A DNA stretch of 64,000 nucleotides from Nocardia paucivorans NBRC 100373 (GTDB lineage: Bacteria > Actinomycetota > Actinomycetes > Mycobacteriales > Mycobacteriaceae), in NCBI RefSeq assembly GCF_000308675.1, contig NZ_BAGE01000128.1:1-64000 (forward strand), read 5' to 3'. Each line of letters opens with the position of its first letter. The first letter of the stretch is position 1. Positions 25,166 through 33,142 of this stretch are shown piece after piece. The notes under the pieces were generated by a model. The model was not told the DNA's origin and searched no databases. It worked only from the letters and a program-made list of their open reading frames with translations. Both the position numbers and the translations under genes were made by a program.

Positions 25166-26496
25166 CCGTTCTCCGGGATCGATGCTGTGTGCTCGCGCTG
25201 TTCGTGGTGATGGTCGACGGTGGGCCGGGTCTGCGGCCTTCGACCGGGCCGGCTCGGTATGCCGGCCGGGTGGAACAGGCGCCTCCAGGTTATAGATGAT
25301 CTTGTCACCGAGGTCGAGGGCCTGTGCCGGTCACCCGGTGTCGGGGCGGTCTTCGCGCAGCACCCGACCGGTGAACGGGCCCCGATCGACGCGGCGCTCC
25401 CCACGACAGGGAATATCCGGGGTGCGGCCGGCGGGCGACTGCGGGCCGGGTGATCACCACCAGCTGCTGTCGACCGGGCGAGAACTCGGAGACTTCGCGC
25501 GCGGTGGGTGCCGGATCGAGCCGGGGTGCGGTGGACGATCGCTCGGTCTCGTGATCCGCCGAGGCCGCGCTGGATATGCGTACTGCGGCGGCGAGGCCGG
25601 CCCAACGGTTCGAGAAGGGGGTCGCCAAGAAGATGGGGCTGCGTAAGGCGTGGCCGACCGATTCCGGGTCCTCGGCGAACCTGCTCGCGGTGACCGCATC
25701 GACCTCCACCTGGCCGGGCGATTCTCTGCTGCGCTCCGGGGACGAGGTGATCACGGCCGCGGCCGGATTTCCGACGACGGTGAACCCGATACTGCGAAAC
25801 GGGTTGAAACCGGTGTTCGTGGACATTGATTCCGCACTTATGTCGGCGACCTCGTATCCGCTCGCGCCTGCCCCGCGTGACGGTGGCGGTGCCGCAGCCG
25901 AATACGATTCGCTTGTGCGATCGTCGAAGCGGTAGGGCTCGACGCGAAACGGATACGACCCTGTTGGACAGCATATTTCCGCGATGCGGCGACCCGGCCG
26001 GGACGCGGTGCTGTCGGATGCGGCGTGGACCGGTTGCGGCCTCTGGTCATCGCCGTGCCGGCGTGGCGGGCTGTCGGGGCTGCGGTCCGTGACAGTCGGC
26101 CGTGAACGATGCGAATGCCGACCTGGCGTTCGTTCGAACCATTCTGTTCCCGACTGTGCGCATTCTTGTTTTCGGCAACGAGATTCCGCCGAGTCCCCAC
26201 GAGCGGTGATAGTCGGTATGCGGAGGGGGTCGATGGCTTAGGATGTGATGAGCAGGACTCAATCGTATTGGGCGGCTGCATTTTCCGGCTACGCAAAGGC
26301 GTTGCGCCCGGTCCTGCCATCCGGTTTCGATCTGTGGGAGACGAATTGGCGACTCTCGGGTGGATGCATCGGCAAACTTTCGGTTCACGTGTGGGATGTG
26401 AGGCCGGGTGCGGTCGGGGGCCGTGGATGCGCCAGGCGCTGTATGCCGGTGACGTTCCCGTCGTATGGGCCACCCGAGGCCGGGTGGTCTAGCGGG
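25166..26496. other. Long degenerate region with gene fragments
   Basis: About 1.3 kb without an intact gene. It contains the DegT/RfbH fragment at 25590-25860 on the plus strand; the rest has only short disagreeing frames. Towards 26100-26300 the composition becomes richer in A/T, foreshadowing the toxin-like gene. I see no transposase, terminal repeats or origin. Confidence 0.5.
25590..25860 (+). pseudogene. DegT/DnrJ/EryC1 aminotransferase (RfbH-like) fragment
   Basis: About 85 codons read FEKGVAKKMGLRKAWPTDSG, SSANLLAVTAS, GDEVITAAAGFPTTVNPIL and GLKPVFVDIDSA, which closely follow the N-terminal region of RfbH-type CDP-4-keto-6-deoxyglucose 3-dehydrases (the SGSSANLL and VITAAAGFPTT motifs). 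Everything downstream, including the PLP-binding His/Lys region, is lost, and the upstream 100 residues are not in frame. It is a relic of a deoxysugar or surface-polysaccharide gene. Confidence 0.7.
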
Positions 26497-27441
26497 ATGC
26501 CCACTCTGTCCCGGTTCATGCAGGGGGTCGCTGCCCGCTTGCGAAACGCCCTTTCCGATGGATCGCTGGGCGCCAGAGAGTTCGTGACCTCGTTGAACAG
26601 GAAACCCGTCGAGAATGCGGAAGAGCTCGTTCGGAAGGATAGAGAACTCGTCACGGGCGTTCGCGGCGTCTATTCCCCGCAGGAGAACCGATTCGTCGAG
26701 GGGGATCAAGTACTCTTCGATCCGCGTCAGGCGTGTTACAAACCCATGGTCGACCGATGGGGAAACACCATTGGGGTATGCTATCCGAGCAATGATGAAG
26801 ATCTGGCGCTCGTGAAATTGTTCAGCAAATCCGAATTGTTTCTCCCCGATTTTGGTTACTACCGGAACTCGATCGATTCGAAGGGGTGGAACAAGGGAAA
26901 TCAAATACCTGCGCCGTGGCAGAGGTTGGATCCCGGGAACAAGAATTCCGCTCTCAATCTGACGTCTCCGCTGTTCGTCGATGTTCACGCAAGTCCGAAG
27001 GGTTTCACCTTTCTGGTGGACATGGGATCCGAATATTGTTATGTCGGCGTCGATCACGAGAACTTCGCAAAGATACTGACGGTCAATCGGCACCTCAAGG
27101 AGGCGCTCGAGGCCAATCGACGCGAGATCGCGGCCGGTCGGCACCTGCGCACAGGGGGAGGCAGATACGGTCCGAGCAGGTTGGTGTTCACGTCCTGCGG
27201 TCCTGCGGGGAACGGTCCGAGGATGCCATTGGTGCTTCGAGACAAGGTCTCCGAAGAACTCGGAGACGACTTCGAGGTCTTCATGTCACCTCATGATGTG
27301 AACATAGGTACTGCGGACGACGACACCGTCGCATATATCGAAGTCGACGACCTCACATCCGAGTGCGACGACGTCGAGGAATCGTGGTTGTATGTACCGG
27401 CGAAACGGGACGGAAGCCGACAACCGAAATACATCGACTGA
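26497..27441 (+). CDS. Toxin-like protein, probably the C-terminal part of a T7SS-type polymorphic effector
   Basis: 314 aa from the ATG at 26497 (MPTLSRFMQGVAARL). The frame is open from 26245 but that extra part does not look coding. Composition is clearly richer in A/T and Lys/Asn than its neighbours, a sign of transfer. No known enzyme motif is certain; WNKGNQIPAPWQRLDPGNKN and LVFTSCGPAGNGPRMPLVL are the most distinctive stretches and resemble C-terminal modules of secreted toxins. The next gene is a T7SS-associated protein, which is the usual partner of such effectors. The expected N-terminal export domain (WXG100-like) is missing, so the gene may be a displaced cassette or a truncated effector. 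Confidence 0.5.
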   Translation: MPTLSRFMQGVAARLRNALSDGSLGAREFVTSLNRKPVENAEELVRKDRELVTGVRGVYSPQENRFVEGDQVLFDPRQACYKPMVDRWGNTIGVCYPSNDEDLALVKLFSKSELFLPDFGYYRNSIDSKGWNKGNQIPAPWQRLDPGNKNSALNLTSPLFVDVHASPKGFTFLVDMGSEYCYVGVDHENFAKILTVNRHLKEALEANRREIAAGRHLRTGGGRYGPSRLVFTSCGPAGNGPRMPLVLRDKVSEELGDDFEVFMSPHDVNIGTADDDTVAYIEVDDLTSECDDVEESWLYVPAKRDGSRQPKYID

Positions 27442-27472
27442 CCATTCCGCACGACGAAAAGGAAAAGATGAT

Positions 27473-27985
27473 ATGGGCCCCACGCCGGACGCGATTCGAC
27501 AGGACAACTGGTTCGTTCTGGTAGATCCGGGATACCCGGCGGACGCTCCCCCGCGGGAGGCGATGATCGGGGGATGGGTGATCGAGGAGGAGGGGAAGGT
27601 GGGGCCTTTCCGGCCCAATCCGTATTACCGGCCCAGCTCCCCGGACATTCCCACGGATCCGATCGATACATTGATACGGCTCATGGTCTCGGGCGAACAG
27701 GTGGCCGAGGAGTTGGTGGCGACCGTGCGGGACAGTGTGGTGGAAATCGGCACCGACGAGCAGGAGCGGCCGGTCATCGGGAAATCCCCGGACGGGGCGC
27801 TGTGCGTGGTGGTGGTAACCGCCGAGGTGCAGAAAGCGGGATTGGATGTCGAGAACTGGTGCCCGATCCTGGGAAGCGAACTGGCCGAGGTTCTGCCGGA
27901 GGGACTCGACATCATGCTCAATCCGGCGGGGGCGGCCCCGTTTCGGTTGCTTCGGGCAGGTCTCGTCGACGCGAACGGGCGTTGA
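27473..27985 (+). CDS. Type VII secretion system-associated protein
   Basis: A 170-aa acidic cytosolic protein. AAAGGAAAAG precedes the ATG at 27473. It opens DNWFVLVDPGYPADAPP, then IGGWVIEEEGKVGPFRPNPY and the SSPDIPTDPIDTLIRL block, a pattern I recall from actinobacterial proteins named type VII secretion system-associated protein, usually found next to secreted toxin genes. Possible roles are immunity or chaperone. It starts 31 bases after the toxin-like gene, so the two form one transcript. Confidence 0.7.
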   Translation: MGPTPDAIRQDNWFVLVDPGYPADAPPREAMIGGWVIEEEGKVGPFRPNPYYRPSSPDIPTDPIDTLIRLMVSGEQVAEELVATVRDSVVEIGTDEQERPVIGKSPDGALCVVVVTAEVQKAGLDVENWCPILGSELAEVLPEGLDIMLNPAGAAPFRLLRAGLVDANGR

Positions 27986-28042
27986 CCGATGTCGTTGTGC
28001 TCGTATGGGTTCGTGGTCGACGGTAGCGTACAACGGTAGAGG

Positions 28043-30298
28043 TCACGCCGGAACGCCCTGGTCGGCGTCGGCGGGTGGCCTGGGATGGGGCATCGGGTCG
28101 AGCTCGTCCAGGGACAGCACCGAATCGGCGAGCCGTTCGACGACCGTGTTCTGATGACTGATCAGCAATAACGCCAACCCTTTTCGGCGCAGATCGTCGA
28201 GTAGTTCGAGGATGATCTCCTGTGTTTCGGGATCGAGCGAGGTGGTGATCTCGTCACAGATCAGGACCCGCGGGTCGGCGGCGAGGGCACGGGCGATCGC
28301 CACCCGCTGCTGTTGTCCGCCGGAGAGTGCGCCGGGTTTACGCGCGGCCAGTGCCGGGTCGAGCCGGACCGCGGTCAGCAGGTACTCGGTCTCGCGAGCC
28401 GCCGCGACCGCATCCATACCGCGCAGTAGGCGCAGTGGACGGCCGATCTGAGTGCCGACGCGGTGGGTGGGATTGAGCGAGCCGGCCGGGTTCTGGAAGA
28501 TCAACTGCACGGCGCGGCGTTGATCGACGGGGCGGTGATCGACGGTCGGGTGCAGGAGTGTGTCGTCGAGTCGGATCGTTCCGTGCATTGGGGGATGCAG
28601 TCCCGCCAGTGCACGGGCCACGGTTGTCTTGCCCGCCCCGGAGCGGCCGGTGAGGGCGAGACAGGTGCCGGGATACAGGGTGAACGAGATGCCGTCGACG
28701 ATCGGGCGAGATCGGCGGGCGACGGTGAGATCGTCCACGCGCAGCACCGGTTTCGTGGTGGCGGCAGGGAGCCGAGCGGGTGGCGGCGGGGCGGTCTCGG
28801 TGGGTGGGTTGATCAGTGGAGAGTGGGAAACGACCCGGCCCCGCGCCAGTTCGAGTACGTCGTCGACGAGTGATGCCACGGTGGGCAGGTCGTGGGTGAC
28901 GATCAGCAGCGTGGTCGCGGATTCGCGGCGCAGCGTGGCGAGGGTGGTGACGAGTTCCGTTCGGGCGCGGGCGTCGAGGCCGGTGGTCGGTTCGTCGAGG
29001 ACGAGTACTGCCGGGTCGCCGAGTATCGCCATGGCCAGGAGCGCGCGCTGCTGTTGGCCCCCGGACAGTTCGTGTGGGAAGCGGCGGCGGAAGGCGCGGT
29101 CGTCGGGCAGACCCACCCGACGCAGGGCCGCGGCGACCCGCGCCGTGATGTCGGGCCCGCCATGGAGGCGGGCGATCTCGGCGATTGCGGTGCCGATTCG
29201 CAACGCCGGATTGAGACCGGCCGCCGGATCCTGGGGGACGAATCCCACGGTGCGATGTTTCCCGGCCGCACCGATGGTGACGGAGCCGTGGGCGGTCGAC
29301 CCGGGTGGCAGCGCGCCGAGGACGGCCGAGACGAAGGTTGTCTTACCGGCTCCGGACGGGCCGACGATCGCCAGCCCTCGGCCGGCAGCCACCCGTACCG
29401 ATACGTCCTCTAGCAGCGGTCGGCCGTTCGCGGTGCGCACGGTCAGCCGATCCACTCGCACACCTTCCGCGGCGATGTCGATCGTCGGAGTGGTTCCGGT
29501 TCGGGCCGGTCGACGTGGTTCCAAGGTTCGGTCGGCGACCATGTTCACCGAGACCACCAGGGCCGTGATCAGCAGTGCCGGGGCGAGCACCGCCCAGGGC
29601 TGGAGGCCGAATCCCGGCCGATTCTCCGTGATCATCAACGCCCAATCGGGGGAGGGCGGCCGCAGCCCCAAACCGAGGAAACCACCGACCGCGACAATCG
29701 AGATCACCCCGGACAACCGGACCCCGGCATCGGCCTGCACCACCGCGCGGAGATTGGGCAGCACCTCCACCAGAGCGAGTCGCCACAGCGGTTCGCCCCG
29801 GGCCCGTGCCGATTCCACGAACCCGGCGCCGGCGATCTCGTGCACCGCGGTGCGGACGATCCGTACGATCCACGGCACCGCTGTCAGCGCGGCCGTGAGT
29901 ACGATCGCGCCGGGACCGGCGCCGAGGGCCGTCGCGATCACGGCGAGTAGCAGAAACCATGGGATGACGACGATCGTGTCGACCGGTCGCATGATCCAGC
30001 GGTCGGTGCCGCGCCGCAGACCGGCGAGCAGTCCCAGGCCCACCCCGGCCGTATAGGCCACGATCAGCGACACGGCGGCGATCGTCAGCAATGGAAGCCC
30101 ACCGTGCAGCACCCGACTGAGCACATCACGACCGACGACATCGGTTCCCAGCAGATGGTCCGCGCTCGGTGGCCGGAACGGTGGACCGCTGGGGGCGGTC
30201 GGCGCGTATGGCGCGAACAGCGGGCCGAGTAGCACCACGAGGAGCACCGATATCAGGACCACCAGCCAGACCGTCCGGGTTCGGGTTCCGCGCCTCAT
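28043..30298 (-). CDS. Fused ABC importer: DppC-like permease plus two ATPase domains
   Basis: A 751-aa protein that joins three normally separate subunits of a dipeptide/nickel/oligopeptide importer. Residues 1-270: permease with N-terminal membrane helix and the BPD_transp_1 domain (the WRLALVEVLPNLRAVV cytoplasmic loop contacts the ATPase). About 285-500: first ATPase, Walker A GPSGAGKTT, signature LSGGQQQR, Walker B VLVLDEPTTGLD. About 515-735: second ATPase, Walker A GRSGAGKTT, LSGGQQQR, LICDEITTSLD. The ATG at 30298 overlaps the upstream permease stop (ATGA). Each domain keeps its catalytic residues, so it should be active, giving a complete importer from three genes. Confidence 0.9.
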   Translation of the reverse strand: MRRGTRTRTVWLVVLISVLLVVLLGPLFAPYAPTAPSGPPFRPPSADHLLGTDVVGRDVLSRVLHGGLPLLTIAAVSLIVAYTAGVGLGLLAGLRRGTDRWIMRPVDTIVVIPWFLLLAVIATALGAGPGAIVLTAALTAVPWIVRIVRTAVHEIAGAGFVESARARGEPLWRLALVEVLPNLRAVVQADAGVRLSGVISIVAVGGFLGLGLRPPSPDWALMITENRPGFGLQPWAVLAPALLITALVVSVNMVADRTLEPRRPARTGTTPTIDIAAEGVRVDRLTVRTANGRPLLEDVSVRVAAGRGLAIVGPSGAGKTTFVSAVLGALPPGSTAHGSVTIGAAGKHRTVGFVPQDPAAGLNPALRIGTAIAEIARLHGGPDITARVAAALRRVGLPDDRAFRRRFPHELSGGQQQRALLAMAILGDPAVLVLDEPTTGLDARARTELVTTLATLRRESATTLLIVTHDLPTVASLVDDVLELARGRVVSHSPLINPPTETAPPPPARLPAATTKPVLRVDDLTVARRSRPIVDGISFTLYPGTCLALTGRSGAGKTTVARALAGLHPPMHGTIRLDDTLLHPTVDHRPVDQRRAVQLIFQNPAGSLNPTHRVGTQIGRPLRLLRGMDAVAAARETEYLLTAVRLDPALAARKPGALSGGQQQRVAIARALAADPRVLICDEITTSLDPETQEIILELLDDLRRKGLALLLISHQNTVVERLADSVLSLDELDPMPHPRPPADADQGVPA

Positions 30299-31269
30299 CG
30301 CCGCACCTCGGTGACCAGGGTGCGCGCCCGTGGATCGACCAGGAGTGCGAGCAGGTCCGCGACCAGGTAGGCCCCGATTCCGAATGCGGCCAGCAGTACC
30401 GCGGTGGACTGGACGAATGGGTAGTCGCGGGATGCGATGGCGTTCAACAGCTCTTGTGACAGACCCGGGTAGACGAACAGCGCCTCCACGACGGCGATAC
30501 CGCCGACCAATCCCACCACCGATCCGGCGAGCGGGTGGATCGATGCGGATACCGCGTTGGGGGCGATGTGCCGCAAGAACAGTCGGAGGCCGCCGACCCC
30601 GTTCAGTCGGGCGGTCCGAATGTATTCGGCGGCCACGACCTCGGCGGTTCGGGCCCGGACCATCCGCACCGGATGTGGTAGCAAACCCAGTAGCAGGCAG
30701 GTCACCGGCAGGATCAACACCTGGGGACGACTCCACACACTGGTTCCGGTGGGCACCAGCGATACCGCGGGCAGTAGGCGCAGGGACAGGGAGACGACCG
30801 CGACGAGCAGGACGCCGACGATGAACGACGGCATCGATTCGATGCTCAATGCGACGACACTGACCATCCGATCGGTACGCGACCCCGGACGGGCGCCGGC
30901 CCACAGGCCGAGTCCTATTGCCAGGGGGATCAACACCGCGGTGGTGACCAGCGCCAGCGCGACGCTGTTGGCGAGCCGGTCCAGCAGGATGTCACCGACC
31001 GGGCGACCCGAGAGCAACGAGTGCCCCAGATCGCCGTGCAGGAAATCGACAATCCATTCGGCGAACCGTACCGGCGCGGGCCGGTCCAACCCCAGCTCGG
31101 CGCGCAGGGCCGTCAACTGCTCCGGCGTGGGATCGCCGGCTCCCTGCCGGGACAGGACCACCACCGCCGCATCCGAATCCAGCGTTTCGAACAGGCCGAA
31201 AACGATCAGCGCGACCGCGAACAGCACACCGATGGCCGCACCGATACGGCGCAGGAGATACCGCAGCAC
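30295..31269 (-). CDS. ABC importer permease, DppB type
   Basis: A 324-aa membrane protein with six hydrophobic segments and the DppB-family layout: an N-terminal helix (LRRIGAAIGVLFAVALIVFG), a periplasmic loop, then the BPD_transp_1 core with the EAA-like loop TAEVVAAEYIRTARLNG. It starts at GTG 31269, six bases after the binding-protein gene ends, and its stop overlaps the start of the fused permease-ATPase, so the three genes form one operon. The substrate is probably a peptide, nickel chelate or similar and cannot be set from sequence. Confidence 0.9.
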   Translation of the reverse strand: MLRYLLRRIGAAIGVLFAVALIVFGLFETLDSDAAVVVLSRQGAGDPTPEQLTALRAELGLDRPAPVRFAEWIVDFLHGDLGHSLLSGRPVGDILLDRLANSVALALVTTAVLIPLAIGLGLWAGARPGSRTDRMVSVVALSIESMPSFIVGVLLVAVVSLSLRLLPAVSLVPTGTSVWSRPQVLILPVTCLLLGLLPHPVRMVRARTAEVVAAEYIRTARLNGVGGLRLFLRHIAPNAVSASIHPLAGSVVGLVGGIAVVEALFVYPGLSQELLNAIASRDYPFVQSTAVLLAAFGIGAYLVADLLALLVDPRARTLVTEVRR

Positions 31270-31275
31270 CCCCGC

Positions 31276-32877
31276 TCACCCTTCGACGGCCAGCCAGACG
31301 CCGGCGTAGTTCGCCCAGTCGTCGGTGCCCGGCACACCATTGCGCACCCCTTGGACGTGCACGCGGGCCGCGTTGGGGCGTTTCGCGAAACTGTGCAGGA
31401 TGTAGCCCCCTTCCCGCCACAGCTCCTCCTGCAGTTCGAGATACAGTTCGCGTCGGCGTTGCGGGTTCATCGCCGCTCGCGCCTGCGCGAATTTCGCGTC
31501 CCAGCTCGGCCGCCGCCAGCCGGTGCCGTTACTCGGTGACGAACTGGTCATGGTTTGGCCGTAGAAATAGTCGAGACCGTAGTTCCACCACCCCACGTGG
31601 GATAACGGAGCCTTGCCGCTGACCTGGGAGAAGTAGGTGTCGGCCGGTACCGATTCGAGTTCGATGGTGATACCTGCCGCTTTGGCGTGCTCGGCGTACA
31701 GGGTCGCCGACTCGACCATTCCCGGGGTGGCGTCGGCGGTGGGCAGCGTGACCTTCAAGTTCTCCTTGCCCGCAGCGCGCAACAGGTCCCGGGCCCGCTG
31801 TGGATCGTAGCCGCGTTGGGGGAGGGCGTCGTGGTAGAACGGCGCGCCCTTACCGTAGATGTCGTTGCCGATCTCGCCGTAGCCGTAGTAGACGGAATCG
31901 ACCATCGCCTGCCGGTCCACGGCCAGCCGCATCGCCTGCCGGACCCGCACATCGTCGAACGGAGGGAGGTCCACCCGCATCTGGAACGCCGCCATGATGC
32001 CCGCCGGGGGCACGAGTACCGTGACACTCGGATCGCTTTCCAATTCGCGGGCCTGCAGATAGCTCGTTTCGTGGACGATATCGGCTTCACCGGACAGGAA
32101 GGCGTTCATCCGCGCCGTGGTTTCGGCGATCTGGATGATCTCCACCTCGTCCAGGAGCGGCGGCCCGTCCCAGTGCCGGTCGTTGCGTCGCAGCAGGGCG
32201 CGATCACCGGGTGACCAACTCGCCAGGGTGAAGGGGCCGGTGCCCGCCGGCAGGGTGTGTTCGTCGAAGGTGGTGGTGCCGTCCTTGACGATGTAGCAGT
32301 ACCAGCCCGCCAACACGGAAGCGAAATCGGCGGTCGGTGTGTGCATCGCCACCACGACGTCCAGGTCGCCGTCCGCGCGGGTGCGGGACATATCGACCAT
32401 CGCCAGATCGCCCGACGACGGTTTCGCCGGATCGAGCATCCGCTCGAAACTCCACAGCACGTCCCGCGAGGTCAACGGCGTGCCATCGCTGAAGACCACG
32501 CCCGGTCGGAGCCGGATTCGCCATTCGCTCCCGTCGGCATTGGGCTCGAGGGCTCGGGCGAGCCGATAGCGAGGGGTCAGGTCGTTGTTGTAGGCGACCA
32601 ATTTGTCCCAGACGTTCTTCGCCACCGCTCCGCCCGCCGAGCTGCCCGCCTCGTGCGGGTCGAGCACATCGGCGCTCCCGGAGTAGCCCGCCAACGCCGA
32701 ACGCAACCGACCCCCCGGCCGGGGTGGTCCGGCGGGGATACCGGCCGGCCCCATATCGGTGCCGCAACCGGTCAGGGTCGGAACACCGCCCAGGGCCGCG
32801 AGCCCGAACAGTGCCGCGGCCCCGGTCATGACGCGTCGACGGCCGATTCGGGTCCGTACTGCTGTGGAGTTGTTCAT
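31276..32877 (-). CDS. ABC importer substrate-binding lipoprotein (SBP family 5)
   Basis: A 533-aa extracellular binding protein for the importer. The ATG at 32877 is chosen because GAGG lies 6 bases before it. The N-terminus combines a twin-arginine-like stretch (RIGRRRVMTG) with a hydrophobic region ending in a lipobox LTGC, so it may be exported by Tat as a lipoprotein. The SBP_bac_5 domain follows: LAYNND-type start (WDKLVAYNNDLTPRYRLARA), FSDGTPLTSRDV (the signature), and ALPQRGYDPQRARDLLRAAG. It heads the operon and determines which oligopeptide-like ligand is taken up. Confidence 0.9.
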   Translation of the reverse strand: MNNSTAVRTRIGRRRVMTGAAALFGLAALGGVPTLTGCGTDMGPAGIPAGPPRPGGRLRSALAGYSGSADVLDPHEAGSSAGGAVAKNVWDKLVAYNNDLTPRYRLARALEPNADGSEWRIRLRPGVVFSDGTPLTSRDVLWSFERMLDPAKPSSGDLAMVDMSRTRADGDLDVVVAMHTPTADFASVLAGWYCYIVKDGTTTFDEHTLPAGTGPFTLASWSPGDRALLRRNDRHWDGPPLLDEVEIIQIAETTARMNAFLSGEADIVHETSYLQARELESDPSVTVLVPPAGIMAAFQMRVDLPPFDDVRVRQAMRLAVDRQAMVDSVYYGYGEIGNDIYGKGAPFYHDALPQRGYDPQRARDLLRAAGKENLKVTLPTADATPGMVESATLYAEHAKAAGITIELESVPADTYFSQVSGKAPLSHVGWWNYGLDYFYGQTMTSSSPSNGTGWRRPSWDAKFAQARAAMNPQRRRELYLELQEELWREGGYILHSFAKRPNAARVHVQGVRNGVPGTDDWANYAGVWLAVEG

Positions 32878-33142
32878 CGCCATCCTCGTGGGTGGTATCC
32901 CGTCATGCCGGCGCCGGTGTCCTGGCTTCCGGATCAACGCATCCCCACCGGCCTTCCAACCCGGGTAGGTCGTGGCCATGAAATCGGCGGATCGCTCCTC
33001 GGTCACAGTTGCGGGACAGCCCCGGACTCCCACCGGTGTTCCCCGCGCCGGGATAGACGTTACCGGGCGGGCCGGTGCGTCGAGGGGCCGAGATCCGACT
33101 CGGCGCATCGCCGATCGCGTCTCACGGTCCGAGGCGGGGAAC

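Noticed and set aside
28560..30056. 498-codon plus-strand frame opposite the fused importer
   Set aside because: Shadow frame; the minus strand has all ABC motifs.
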